Assembly: GCA_965220485.1 (NCBI GenBank)
Contig: OZ244832.1
Span: 1,178,001 to 1,242,000 of the forward strand
Length of the DNA stretch: 64,000 bases
Reading direction: 5' to 3'
Origin: Aldehydirespirator sp965220485
GTDB lineage: Bacteria > Actinomycetota > Acidimicrobiia > Acidimicrobiales > Aldehydirespiratoraceae
Shown here: piece by piece, positions 1 through 8,299 of the stretch
Numbering within the stretch: the stretch's first letter is position 1
Layout of the letters: each line of letters begins with the position of its first letter
The notes under the pieces: model-generated
Told to the model about the DNA's origin: nothing
Databases searched by the model: none
The model's input: the letters and a program-made list of their open reading frames with translations, nothing else
Made by a program: the position numbers and the translations under genes

Positions 1-210
1 GGCCGGGATCCCGACAAGATCGAGACGTCGCTCACCGTGGAGCGGCCCCTTCCCGATTCCGAGGCCGAGTCCGAGTCCATGCTGGAGCACCTGGACCGCC
101 TGCACCGCCTTGGAGTCGAGCATTTCGTGATGGACTTCGGCCATCCGCAGTCCACCGAGCCAGTCCTGCGCTTCGTCGAGCAGGTGATGGCCCCGCTGCG
201 CTCAGCCTGA
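1..210 (+). CDS. C-terminal part of a luciferase-like (LLM class) oxidoreductase
   Basis: The reading frame is open from the first base and ends at TGA 208-210, giving 69 residues with no start codon inside the window. The closing stretch, LGVEHFVMDFGHPQSTEPVL followed by a short helix ending MAPLRSA, is typical of the C-terminal helix of F420- or FMN-dependent luciferase-like TIM-barrel oxidoreductases. The active site lies outside the window, so substrate and cofactor cannot be judged. It converges on the alcohol dehydrogenase gene that follows on the other strand. The family call is by pattern recognition only. Confidence 0.6.
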   Translation, partial: GRDPDKIETSLTVERPLPDSEAESESMLEHLDRLHRLGVEHFVMDFGHPQSTEPVLRFVEQVMAPLRSA

Positions 211-262
211 GCGACGTCACTGAACAGCGCCCGGCCCGACACGAGGCCGAGCCGCGGGGATC

Positions 263-1354
263 TCAGCCGTTTGGAAGCAGGACCGTGCGGGCCTCGGTGC
301 CGGTCTTGAGGGCGTCGAAGGCACCCTGGAGGCCGTCGAGGCCGGCGGTGCGCGAGATCATCTCGTCGAGCTTGAGCCGGCCCCGCAGATACAGGTCGGC
401 CAGCATGGGAAAGTCCTTGCGGGGCCGAGCCCCGCCGGCCCGGATCCCGAGCAGGCTCTTGTTCTGGTGCAGGTCCAGGAACGGGTAGGTGACCTTCGCC
501 CCCAAGTCAGGCACCCCGACCGCGCACACATTGCCTCCGGGCCGGGTCATCGAGATGGCCTGGGCCAGCAGCCTCGTGTTGCCCACCACCTCGAAGGCGT
601 GGTGCACCCCCGCGGGGCACAGCGACTTGACCGCGGCCACCGGGTCGAAGTCGTCGCCCTCGGACAGCACGAAATCGGTGGCGCCGAACTCCAGCGCGAG
701 GGCCTCCTTGGCCGCCACCCGGTCGATTGCGATGATTGCTGAGGCGCCAATCAGCCGGGCGGCCTGGATCACGTTGAGGCCCACCCCTCCGGCGCCGATG
801 ACGGCCACGGTGTCGCCGATCTGCACCCTGGCCCGGTTGAACACCGCGCCGGTGCCGGTCACCACCCCGCAGCCGATCAATGCCGCCGCGGCCAGAGGCA
901 TCTTCACGGGGACGGGGATGCACTGGTTCTCACCGACGACGGTCTGCTGGGTGAACGCGCCGATGTTGGCGAAGTTGTAGATCGGACGGCCGTTCTCTGC
1001 GTAGGGCTGGCTGAGCGATCCCAGCGCCGAGTTGGTGCAGTTGCCCGGATCGCCGCCCTCGCAATCCGGGCAGTGGCCGCAGTTGCCGAAGGTGGACAGG
1101 ATCACATGGTCGCCGACCGAGCAGTAGGTGACCGCCGAGCCGACCTCCAGCACCACCCCGGCGGCCTCGTGGCCCGGCACGAGCGGCACCGGCATGTAGT
1201 ACTTGCCAAGCACACAGCTCAGGTCGCTGCCGCACACCCCGGCGGCCCGGACCTCCACCCGCACCTGGCGGGGCGCCAGCGACCCAACCAGCTCCAGGTC
1301 GTCCGACAGTCGCACGCTGGCCTCGGTGGTGCCCTCCAGTATCAGTCCTTGCAC
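263..1354 (-). CDS. Zinc-dependent alcohol dehydrogenase (MDR superfamily)
   Basis: A 363-residue medium-chain dehydrogenase predicted to oxidise an alcohol to an aldehyde with NAD(P). Catalytic zinc ligands are visible as C41, H62-E63 (GHEAAG) and C162. The structural zinc lobe has C92, C95, C98 and C106, and the dinucleotide motif GAGGVG lies at 187-192. The overall pattern resembles class III or NDMA-dependent actinobacterial enzymes. The open frame extends further upstream, but GTG at 1354 is preferred because GAGGAGG lies seven bases before it and family similarity starts there. It is the last gene of the minus-strand catabolic cluster, 47 bp after the phosphotransferase gene. The true substrate is unknown. 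Confidence 0.85.
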   Translation of the reverse strand: MQGLILEGTTEASVRLSDDLELVGSLAPRQVRVEVRAAGVCGSDLSCVLGKYYMPVPLVPGHEAAGVVLEVGSAVTYCSVGDHVILSTFGNCGHCPDCEGGDPGNCTNSALGSLSQPYAENGRPIYNFANIGAFTQQTVVGENQCIPVPVKMPLAAAALIGCGVVTGTGAVFNRARVQIGDTVAVIGAGGVGLNVIQAARLIGASAIIAIDRVAAKEALALEFGATDFVLSEGDDFDPVAAVKSLCPAGVHHAFEVVGNTRLLAQAISMTRPGGNVCAVGVPDLGAKVTYPFLDLHQNKSLLGIRAGGARPRKDFPMLADLYLRGRLKLDEMISRTAGLDGLQGAFDALKTGTEARTVLLPNG

Positions 1355-1401
1355 GGCGGTGCCTCCTCGGTCTCGGTTCGGCCGGCCCGGCCGACAGCAG
1401 G

Positions 1402-2499
1402 CTAGATGTGGGCCCTCATGCGCTCGACAGCGTTCCAGCGCTGGGCCGCGGCGATGTTGCCCAGCATCATCGCCTTGAACCGCCGGTGGGGGCGGCCCCG
1501 CTCTCCGGCGGCCACCGAGTGCACGAACGCCACGTGCGCCGTCCCCACCCTGTAGAAGGCGGTCCAGACCAGGTCCTCGGCCAGATCCTCCTCGCTCCAG
1601 TCGGGACCGCCGGCCGCGGCCAGCTCGCGCCGGTAGTGCTCCATCAGTTCGGGCTCGCGGGCCAGAGTCTCGTCGTTGTGGCTGGACATGAACAGCCATC
1701 CCAGGTCGTCGCCCGGGAACGACCGCATCGCCGTCTGCCAGTCCACGATCACCGGCCCGTCCGGCTGGAACAGGATGTTGTCGAGCTCATAGTCCTGGTG
1801 GATGAACGTCCACGGCCGCTGCGAGAAGCGTTCGAGCCACCCCTCGATGTCGGCCATGAAGGTGTCCACCATCGCCGCAGTGTCATCGGAGTGGTACTGG
1901 GGGAACTGCTCGCGGATGTCGCTCCAAGTCTCGATGACGAACGGGATCCCCAACAGGAACGTCGGAGCGTGCCAGTCCAAGAGCCAGTCGTACTTGGTCA
2001 GCGTCTCGTCCATCCAGTAGGCGCCATGCATCCGGGCCAGGTCGCCAACCAGGGTATGCATCCTGTCGAAGGTCGTGCCGTCGAGGATGTCGCCTTTGCA
2101 GGCCGGATGGATCCGCTCGAGCAGCAGGGTGGCGGAGTGGGTCTCGGGGTCGAACAGGTTCACGAAGCACTTGGGGACGCTCATGCCGCTGGCGGCCGCC
2201 ACCGGCCCGGCCATGTCCTCGTAGAAGCCGGCCTCGCGCTGGTACGACATCATCACCGCGGCATACAGGCGGGCGAATTCGGCGTCCATCGGGCACTTGG
2301 CCACGAACTCGGCCGGCAGGTCGGTGTCGCCCGCGTAGGTGACCGACACGATCCCCACTTCGCCCATGGCGCCGGAGAAGTCGTCCATCGGCCGAGTCTC
2401 GACCGCGGTCACCGGAGGCGGGGCGTACCTGGCCTCCGTCAGCGCCTCCTCGAGCCAGGACGGCGTGATGGCCGAAAGGGTGTTGAGGATCTCAGTCAT
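1402..2499 (-). CDS. Phosphotransferase (APH/ecdysteroid-kinase-like) family protein
   Basis: A 365-residue protein with the aminoglycoside-phosphotransferase-like kinase fold. The Brenner motif appears as HQDYELDNILF, and the metal-binding aspartate follows in VIVDWQ. Members of this family in actinobacterial acyl-CoA catabolic clusters phosphorylate small alcohols or are uncharacterised, so no substrate is claimed. ATG 2499 is chosen because GGGAGGA precedes it at good spacing. The ORF could be extended by 42 codons, but that stretch overlaps the hydratase gene. The start overlaps the 3' end of the enoyl-CoA hydratase gene by 8 bp, which suggests translational coupling in one operon. Confidence 0.8.
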   Translation of the reverse strand: MTEILNTLSAITPSWLEEALTEARYAPPPVTAVETRPMDDFSGAMGEVGIVSVTYAGDTDLPAEFVAKCPMDAEFARLYAAVMMSYQREAGFYEDMAGPVAAASGMSVPKCFVNLFDPETHSATLLLERIHPACKGDILDGTTFDRMHTLVGDLARMHGAYWMDETLTKYDWLLDWHAPTFLLGIPFVIETWSDIREQFPQYHSDDTAAMVDTFMADIEGWLERFSQRPWTFIHQDYELDNILFQPDGPVIVDWQTAMRSFPGDDLGWLFMSSHNDETLAREPELMEHYRRELAAAGGPDWSEEDLAEDLVWTAFYRVGTAHVAFVHSVAAGERGRPHRRFKAMMLGNIAAAQRWNAVERMRAHI

Positions 2500-3280
2500 C
2501 GGTCCTCCCGGTGCTTGGCACCCACCTGGGGGTGCGCTTATTGAGGAAAGCGTCCATGCCCTCGGCCGCCTCCTGTCCCGCGAACAGCTCAGCCGAGAGC
2601 CGTTCAGTCCAGCCAAGGGCGTCATCGAAGGACATCTCAGGGACTCGATCCACGAGTTGTTTGGCCGCGGTCAGCGCCGACGGCCCTCCCGAGAGCAGAT
2701 CGGCAACAATCGACTCCACCTCTGTGTCGAGGCGCTCGGCGGGCACGGCTGCGTTGATCAGGCCCAAACGGGCGGCCTCGGCCGCCGAGAAGCGGTTGCC
2801 TCGCAGGAAGGCCGCGGTCGCCTCGGACCGGCGCATCTTGGGCAGGCAGAGCACCGAGATCATGGCCGGAGCCACCCCCACCCGCACTTCGGTGAACCCG
2901 AACTTGGCGTCGTCGCGGGCGATCGAGATGTCCATGGCCGCGGCCAGGCCCATCCCGCCGGCGACGCAGTGTCCCGAGATGCGTCCCACGTAGGGCTTGG
3001 GGGAGCGGCGGAAGCGTCCGAACAGACCGCTGGCCTCGACCACGACGGGGTTGTCGTCGGCCCGCCGGCCAGAGCTCTCTCGCAGGTCGGCCCCCGCGCA
3101 GAACACCCGTCCCGAGTTGGTGAGCACAACCACCCGCACCGCCGGGTCGGCGTCGGCGTCGTCGAGCACCCTGGAGAGCTCAGCCAGCAATCGGCGGCTC
3201 AACGCATTGCGGTTGGCCTCGTCGGCCAGTGTGACCGTGACCACGCCCCGGCCGTCGCGGGCCGTCTCGACCAGGCTCAC
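2492..3280 (-). CDS. Enoyl-CoA hydratase/isomerase family protein
   Basis: A 262-residue crotonase-fold protein expected to hydrate or isomerise an enoyl-CoA. Oxyanion-hole segments are recognisable as FCAGADLRE around residue 60 and HCVAGGMGLAAAMDIS around residue 107. The usual crotonase glutamates are not both obvious, so the exact reaction (hydratase, isomerase or hydrolase) is open. The start is GTG 3280, which overlaps the last bases of the upstream TIGR03084 gene. In the Pseudomonas Atu pathway a crotonase hydrates isohexenylglutaconyl-CoA. The neighbouring carboxylase and AtuA-like genes make a similar role plausible but unproven. Confidence 0.85.
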   Translation of the reverse strand: MSLVETARDGRGVVTVTLADEANRNALSRRLLAELSRVLDDADADPAVRVVVLTNSGRVFCAGADLRESSGRRADDNPVVVEASGLFGRFRRSPKPYVGRISGHCVAGGMGLAAAMDISIARDDAKFGFTEVRVGVAPAMISVLCLPKMRRSEATAAFLRGNRFSAAEAARLGLINAAVPAERLDTEVESIVADLLSGGPSALTAAKQLVDRVPEMSFDDALGWTERLSAELFAGQEAAEGMDAFLNKRTPRWVPSTGRTDD

Positions 3281-4182
3281 GACTCGCTCCGGTTCCGGCT
3301 GGATCCCCGCTCTTGTTCACTGCGCTCACCGGCCGCCCGGGCCCTGGCACCCCGCTCTTGTTCACCGCGCTCACCGGCCGCTCGAGCCCTGGCGGCGGGT
3401 CCGTCGGTGGGCGGACCGGCGAAGGCCTGGGACTTCGACAGCCAGTCGGTGGCGTGCTCGCCGGTCACCTCCAGGCCAGTGTCGGCCACATGGCGGCGCT
3501 GGGTCACCACCAGGCAGAAGTCGAGCGCCGATCCCCTTACGGCGTCGTCTCGGGCAGCGCCAGCGTCGCCCCAGGTCCACCGGTCCCCAGACGGGGCCGT
3601 CAGCTCCACCCGCACGTCGCCCTCGGGCGGAGCGAGGCCCCGGTTCACATAGGTCCACCCTCGCGTGATGTACCCGAGTTGAGCCACATGGCGGAGCCGG
3701 TGGGTGGGCTCGCGGTTCGCGCCCACGGTGTCACACACGTCGCTGCCGTGGGCCCATGCCTCCATGAGCCTCGCGGTTACGAACGACTTGGCCCCCATCG
3801 AGGGCCCGTACCAGCGAACCCGGTCGCGCTCGCCGAGAGTGCCCGCGGCCGCGGCCAGTTCAGAGCGGCCCTGCCGCCAGCGCTCCAGGCGGTCGGCGGG
3901 GGCCCGACGGCGGAAGTCGCCCAGAGTGAAGTCGTCTCCTGAGGTCTCGCTCACCAGCGACGCCTCGCTGAGTCGCCGGGCCTCGGTCGAGAACCCATCC
4001 GGGTCGCGTACGGCCAGCGCGGCCGCCCGGTCGAAGTAGCACAGGTGACCGATCTGGTCGGTCACCGACCAGCGGGGGCTCGGGGTGGGCAGATCCCAGT
4101 CCCGGTCGTTGAGCGGGGCCACGATCTCGTCGAGGCTTGCCTGCTCGTCGAGCAGGTCCTCCAGCAGGTCGGCCAGGTTCAC
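3277..4182 (-). CDS. TIGR03084-family (mycothiol maleylpyruvate isomerase-like) protein with repeat-encoded tail
   Basis: A 301-residue protein whose first 260 or so residues match the DinB/MDMPI-type fold of the TIGR03084 family. The N-terminal segment WSVTDQIGHLCYFDRA carries the conserved helix with a likely metal-binding histidine, and a second histidine falls in EAWAHGSD. Such proteins are linked to mycothiol-dependent chemistry in actinobacteria. The last 40 or so residues, rich in Ala, Arg, Glu and Gln, are encoded by two tandem copies of the dispersed repeat at 3306-3393 and are not part of the family domain. The next gene starts inside its 3' end. ATG 4182 follows a region containing a palindrome at 4288-4305. 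Confidence 0.75.
   Translation of the reverse strand: MNLADLLEDLLDEQASLDEIVAPLNDRDWDLPTPSPRWSVTDQIGHLCYFDRAAALAVRDPDGFSTEARRLSEASLVSETSGDDFTLGDFRRRAPADRLERWRQGRSELAAAAGTLGERDRVRWYGPSMGAKSFVTARLMEAWAHGSDVCDTVGANREPTHRLRHVAQLGYITRGWTYVNRGLAPPEGDVRVELTAPSGDRWTWGDAGAARDDAVRGSALDFCLVVTQRRHVADTGLEVTGEHATDWLSKSQAFAGPPTDGPAARARAAGERGEQERGARARAAGERSEQERGSSRNRSES
3306..3393 (-). repeat. Dispersed repeat, two tandem copies (45-bp period), inside a gene
   Basis: Two copies (3306-3348 and 3351-3393) of the dispersed intergenic repeat. On the minus strand each reads through a GTGAGCGCAG-type block to AACAAGAGCGGG. Here the repeat is read as protein, forming the charged C-terminal tail of the TIGR03084 protein. 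Confidence 0.85.
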
Positions 4183-4262
4183 AGTCCGCCAGTCTCGCGC
4201 GGGTTTGATGCCTCGCAGGGGGCCGTCTCACGCGAGCGACCCCGGGGCTAGGTGTCGACGCA

Positions 4263-4345
4263 TCGCGGTGACGCATCTTGACTCCCTTATCTTCCTGGGA
4301 AGATACCTCACGTGCGCGCGATCGCGGCGACGCATCTTGACTCCC
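4263..4345. promoter_or_regulatory. Palindrome flanked by 24-bp direct repeats
   Basis: Two near-identical 24-bp blocks (4263-4286 and 4322-4345, sharing GACGCATCTTGACTCCC) flank a perfect palindrome at 4288-4305. Its arms are TATCTTCC and GGAAGATA around a TG centre. The whole unit lies in the 173-bp gap between the AtuA-like gene and the TIGR03084 gene, just upstream of the latter's ATG. It has the form of an operator for a dimeric (for example TetR-type) regulator. No regulator gene is adjacent, so the role is inferred. Confidence 0.5.
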
Positions 4346-4355
4346 GCCATGCCGC

Positions 4356-6131
4356 TCAGCCTCTGAGCAGGTCCTCGGGAACCGCCACCGCCCGGGCCCG
4401 AAACCATTCGCCCAGGCTCTTGGCCTGCGGGTCCTGCCGGTCCGAGGCAGCCACCCCGTCGCCGAGCAGCCCGTGGATCACGAAGTTGAGAGACCAGATG
4501 TTGGGGAGCCGGTGCCGATCCACCCGCAGCGGGGCGGCCTCCGGCAGCAGTTCGTACAGGCGCTCGGTGCTCAAGAAGCCGTCGAGCCACTCGAAGGCGT
4601 GAGCTGAGCGGGCGAACACTCCCAGGTTGGCGTTGCCACCCTTGTCCCCGGAGCGGGTGCCCACGACCCGCCCCAGCGGCGACGGCAGCGTGGGTCCCCA
4701 GTCACGGCCGTCGACGGTCGGGGCGGGGGAGGGGACCGGCGACGCCGGCGCGCCCAGGATCGGCACTGGATCGACAACGGTGCGCTCGCTGTCGAGGAAC
4801 GTCACATACTGGGGCACCGCCGCCGCGGGCACGGTGGCCGGCCGGTAGACGCCGAAGGCCCGGGGCCGGGCTGCTGAGCCGGGAGAGTACATGCCGGGGA
4901 TGGTCGCCAGGGCCAACTCGTTCATGGCGTCCGACAGGGTGCGGCCCAGCCTGGACTCGTCGTGGTTGAACACCGTGAGCCGCCACACCGCGGTAGCCTC
5001 CTCGTTGGTGGCAGGGTCGGCCTTGTCGGTGCGCACCACCCGCTCGACGACCTTGGCGTAGTCGCCGGGTTCATGGGGGCACGCTCGCCAGAAGGCGTCG
5101 TGCACCAGGGCGGCCTTGGCCTCGACATCGAGCCCGGTGAGCGCGACGGTGATCTCGCTGCGATAGCCGCCCAACTCGTTGGTGGCCACCTTGAGGGTGG
5201 GCGGGGGCGGCTCGCCCCGCACCGAGTCGATCCGGACCCGGTCGGGGCCGGCCTGGGTGAGCCGGATGGTGTCGAAGCGGGTGGTGACATCAGGTCCCAG
5301 ATAGGCGGGGGCATCGATCTCGTACAGCAGCTGCGCCGTGACCGTGCCCACGGTTACCGCGCCCCCGGTGCCGTCGTGCTTGCCGATCACCGACGAGCCG
5401 TCGGCCGCGATCTCGGCCCACGGGAAGCCGGTTCGGGCCATGCCGTCGACCTCGGTGAAGAAGGAGTAGTTGCCCCCGGTGGCCTGGGTGCCGCACTCGA
5501 TCACATGACCGGCTGCCACCGCGCCAGCCAGGGCATCCCAGTCGTCGATCTCCCACCCGTGGTGCCAGGCCGCGGGTCCGCACACCACCGCCGCGTCGGT
5601 GGTCCTGCCGGTTACCACGATGTCGGCACCGCGGCGCAGGGCCTCGGCGATGCCCCAGCCGCCGAGGTAGGCATTGGCGGTGATCAGCCCGGACGTGTCG
5701 GCCATGGCCTCGCCGGTGGCGAACGAGCGCAGTGTCACCGCGTTGGCCGCTTCGGGATCTAGCCGCCCCATCAGGTCGTCGCCGTCCACGCAGGCGATCC
5801 GCGGGCTCAGGCCCAGGCGCTCGGCCACATCGGCCACCGCCTCCGCGCAGCCCCGGGGATCGAGCCCGCCCGCGTTCGACACCACCTTGATGCCCGCGTC
5901 GAGGCAGACGCCCATCACCTGCTCCATCTGCTTGACGAAGCTGCGGGCGTAACCGCCACCGGGGCGGCGAGAGCGGGTTCGGGCCAGTATCAGCATGGTC
6001 AGCTCGGCCAGCCAGTCGCCGGTGAGCACGTCGATGGGCCCGTCGTTCACCATCTCGGCCGCGGCCGACAGGCGATCGCCGTAGAAGCCGGAGCAGTTGG
6101 CGATCCGGACCGGCTCAGCCACCGGCGGCAT
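4356..6131 (-). CDS. Acyclic terpene utilisation AtuA family protein (DUF1446)
   Basis: A 591-residue protein of the AtuA/DUF1446 family. The N-terminal signature VRIANCSGFYGDRLSAA and the segment IDVLTGDWLAELTM are characteristic, and a C-terminal ferredoxin-like part contains GTRSGDKGGNANLGVF. AtuA is needed for growth on citronellol and geraniol in Pseudomonas, but its biochemical step is unknown. ATG 6131 overlaps the stop of the biotin carboxylase gene, so both are probably one transcript. The order carboxylase-AtuA-crotonase supports degradation of a branched or terpenoid acyl-CoA. The substrate is inferred from context only. Confidence 0.85.
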   Translation of the reverse strand: MPPVAEPVRIANCSGFYGDRLSAAAEMVNDGPIDVLTGDWLAELTMLILARTRSRRPGGGYARSFVKQMEQVMGVCLDAGIKVVSNAGGLDPRGCAEAVADVAERLGLSPRIACVDGDDLMGRLDPEAANAVTLRSFATGEAMADTSGLITANAYLGGWGIAEALRRGADIVVTGRTTDAAVVCGPAAWHHGWEIDDWDALAGAVAAGHVIECGTQATGGNYSFFTEVDGMARTGFPWAEIAADGSSVIGKHDGTGGAVTVGTVTAQLLYEIDAPAYLGPDVTTRFDTIRLTQAGPDRVRIDSVRGEPPPPTLKVATNELGGYRSEITVALTGLDVEAKAALVHDAFWRACPHEPGDYAKVVERVVRTDKADPATNEEATAVWRLTVFNHDESRLGRTLSDAMNELALATIPGMYSPGSAARPRAFGVYRPATVPAAAVPQYVTFLDSERTVVDPVPILGAPASPVPSPAPTVDGRDWGPTLPSPLGRVVGTRSGDKGGNANLGVFARSAHAFEWLDGFLSTERLYELLPEAAPLRVDRHRLPNIWSLNFVIHGLLGDGVAASDRQDPQAKSLGEWFRARAVAVPEDLLRG

Positions 6132-8121
6132 CTTCGCCCGTCGCCTCAGCCGACCCGAACACCAGCAGCGGCGAGCCGTTGTCCACCTGGTCTCCGGGGG
6201 CTACCAGCACTTCGGTCACTGTGCCGTCGCACGGTGCGCTCACGTGATGCTCCATCTTCATGCCCTCCATCACCACCAGGGTGCGGCCCGCGGCCACCTG
6301 CTCGCCCGGCTCGACCCGAACCTCCACGATCACGCCCGGCATGGGCGCCGCGAACCCGCCGGCGGCCAGGCCGCGAGCAGGAGCACCGAAGCGGGACAGC
6401 ACTGTCACCGTGAGGGTCTCGCTATCGCCGGTGAGGTGGATCCGGTCACCGTCGGCGGTGACCAAGTACCGGACTCGGCGGCCGTCCCATTCGACGTCGA
6501 GCATGTCCGGCGACCACGCCCCGATCCTTGCCGGGGCCTCGGCTGCCCCGTCCCCGCACACGGCCTGGACCACAAACGAGCCGTCTCGTTGGGGACGGTA
6601 CGAGACCGTCACCTCGACGGGGCCCGCGGCCGTCTCCACGGCCAAGTCCACCCGCTCCGGCGGGAGGCGGCCGTAGCGCCATCCGCTAGGCATCCACGCG
6701 AGCGTCCGGGCCTCGCGCCTCTCGGCAGCCTGGAACCACATGGCGGCCGCGACTGCGGGCTGCTGGCAATCGCCGGCGGACAGCGTTGCAGCCCGGCTCG
6801 GATCGACCTTCTCGATGAAGTCGGTGGTGGTGTCGCCGGCCAGGAAGGCATCCGAGCGCAGCGCAGCCACCAGGAAGTGGCGGTTGGTGGTCACTCCGCC
6901 GATGTGGAGACGCTCCAGGGCGAGGGCCAGGCGTCCGGCTGCCTCGGCCCGGCTCGGGGCGTGGGCGACAACCTTGGCCAGCATCGGGTCGAAGTCCACC
7001 CCGACCTCGCTGCCAGCCTCAATGCCGCTGTCCCAGCGCACGGCCGGCTCGGCCGGGGGAGCGAACGCGGCCAGCGTTCCCACTGTGGGCAGGAAGCCGG
7101 CGGCGGGGTCCTCGGCGTAGAGCCGGGCCTCGACGGCGTGGCCCGAGAAGGTGATGTCGGACTGGCCGTAACCGAGCGGCTCGCCGGCGGCCACCCGGAG
7201 TTGCTCGCGCACGAGATCGATCCCTGTGACCTCCTCGGTCACCGGATGCTCCACCTGCAGGCGGGTGTTGACCTCCAGGAAGAAGAACTCGCCGGTTTCG
7301 TCGTCGAGCAGCAGTTCCACCGTGCCCGCCGAGCAGTATCCGATCGAGGAGGCCAACCGCACCGCGGCATCGCCCATGGCGGCTCGCAGCTCGTCGTCAA
7401 CCGCTGGCGACGGGGACTCCTCGATGATCTTCTGGTGGCGGCGCTGGATCGAGCACTCCCGCTCGCCCAGATGGACCACGTTCCCGTGGGTGTCGCCAAG
7501 GATCTGCACCTCCACATGGCGGCATCTCCGCAGGTAGCGCTCCAGGAACACGGTGTCATTCCCGAAGCCGCCCAGAGCCTCGCGCCGGGCCGCGGCCACA
7601 GAGGCTTCCAGCTCAGCGGGCTCAGACACCAGGCGCATGCCCTTGCCGCCCCCGCCCGCGGCTGCCTTGACCATGAGCGGGAAACCAACCTCCTCGGCCT
7701 TCGCAGGATCCTCCGACGACGGCAGAGTGGGCACACCCGCGGCTGCGGCTGCAGTCTTGGCTGCCAGCTTGTCGCCCATCGTCTCGATGGCTTGAGGCTC
7801 TGGGCCGACCCACAACAGGCCGGCGCCGGTCACGGCCCGGGCGAAGTCGGCGTTCTCGGACAGAAAGCCGTATCCCGGGTGCATGGCGTCGGCGCCAACA
7901 GCCAGAGCCGCGGCCACCACGGCGTCGGCGTCGAGGTACCCGCCGGGCAGCCGGACGGCCACATCGGCCTCGATCACGAACGGGGCGCCGCTGTCGGCGT
8001 CGGCAAACACGGCCACGCAGCGCATGCCCATGGCCCGAGCCGTGCGGAACACCCGTCGGGCGATCTCGCCCCGGTTGGCCACCAGCAGCGTGCCGATGGC
8101 CCTCACAGCGGTCCCCGGCAC
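6115..8121 (-). CDS. Acyl-CoA carboxylase alpha subunit (biotin carboxylase plus biotinyl domain)
   Basis: A 668-residue biotin-dependent carboxylase alpha chain. The N-terminal LVANRGEIA opens the biotin carboxylase domain. The ATP-grasp loop KAAAGGGGKGM, the ECSIQRRHQK strand and EVNTRLQVEHPVTE follow, and the biotinyl domain carries the acceptor lysine near residue 622 in MEGMKMEHH. It makes carboxybiotin for the beta subunit encoded just upstream. GTG 8121 is one possible start; GTG 8106 would give the shorter lead usual before LVANRGEIA, and neither has a strong ribosome site. With AtuA next to it, a methylcrotonyl- or geranyl-CoA-type carboxylase is the best guess. Confidence 0.88.
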   Translation of the reverse strand: MPGTAVRAIGTLLVANRGEIARRVFRTARAMGMRCVAVFADADSGAPFVIEADVAVRLPGGYLDADAVVAAALAVGADAMHPGYGFLSENADFARAVTGAGLLWVGPEPQAIETMGDKLAAKTAAAAAGVPTLPSSEDPAKAEEVGFPLMVKAAAGGGGKGMRLVSEPAELEASVAAARREALGGFGNDTVFLERYLRRCRHVEVQILGDTHGNVVHLGERECSIQRRHQKIIEESPSPAVDDELRAAMGDAAVRLASSIGYCSAGTVELLLDDETGEFFFLEVNTRLQVEHPVTEEVTGIDLVREQLRVAAGEPLGYGQSDITFSGHAVEARLYAEDPAAGFLPTVGTLAAFAPPAEPAVRWDSGIEAGSEVGVDFDPMLAKVVAHAPSRAEAAGRLALALERLHIGGVTTNRHFLVAALRSDAFLAGDTTTDFIEKVDPSRAATLSAGDCQQPAVAAAMWFQAAERREARTLAWMPSGWRYGRLPPERVDLAVETAAGPVEVTVSYRPQRDGSFVVQAVCGDGAAEAPARIGAWSPDMLDVEWDGRRVRYLVTADGDRIHLTGDSETLTVTVLSRFGAPARGLAAGGFAAPMPGVIVEVRVEPGEQVAAGRTLVVMEGMKMEHHVSAPCDGTVTEVLVAPGDQVDNGSPLLVFGSAEATGEDAAGG

Positions 8122-8137
8122 CGACCCGGGCGCGAAC

Positions 8138-8264
8138 TGGCAGCAGAATGCTCGCCATACGTGCAGGACGCTGCCAATTCGGCGCGCTCAGCCATAGCAG
8201 CGCCCTCACTCGTCGGTATTGGCAGCGAAAGGCTCGCCATACGTGCAATACGCTGCCGATTCGG
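8138..8264. repeat. Two 45-bp direct repeats with inverted ends
   Basis: Copies at 8138-8182 and 8220-8264 match at 39 of 45 positions and are 82 bp apart. Both keep an invariant core, CTCGCCATACGTGCA, flanked by GGCAGC and GCTGCC arms that could pair. They fill the gap between the carboxylase beta and alpha genes. They could be paired operator sites or an RNA processing structure between the two cistrons; no known element is recognised. Confidence 0.7.
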
Positions 8265-8299
8265 AGAGCGGGGCCTCCGCTGGACCGGAATAGGGGCGC

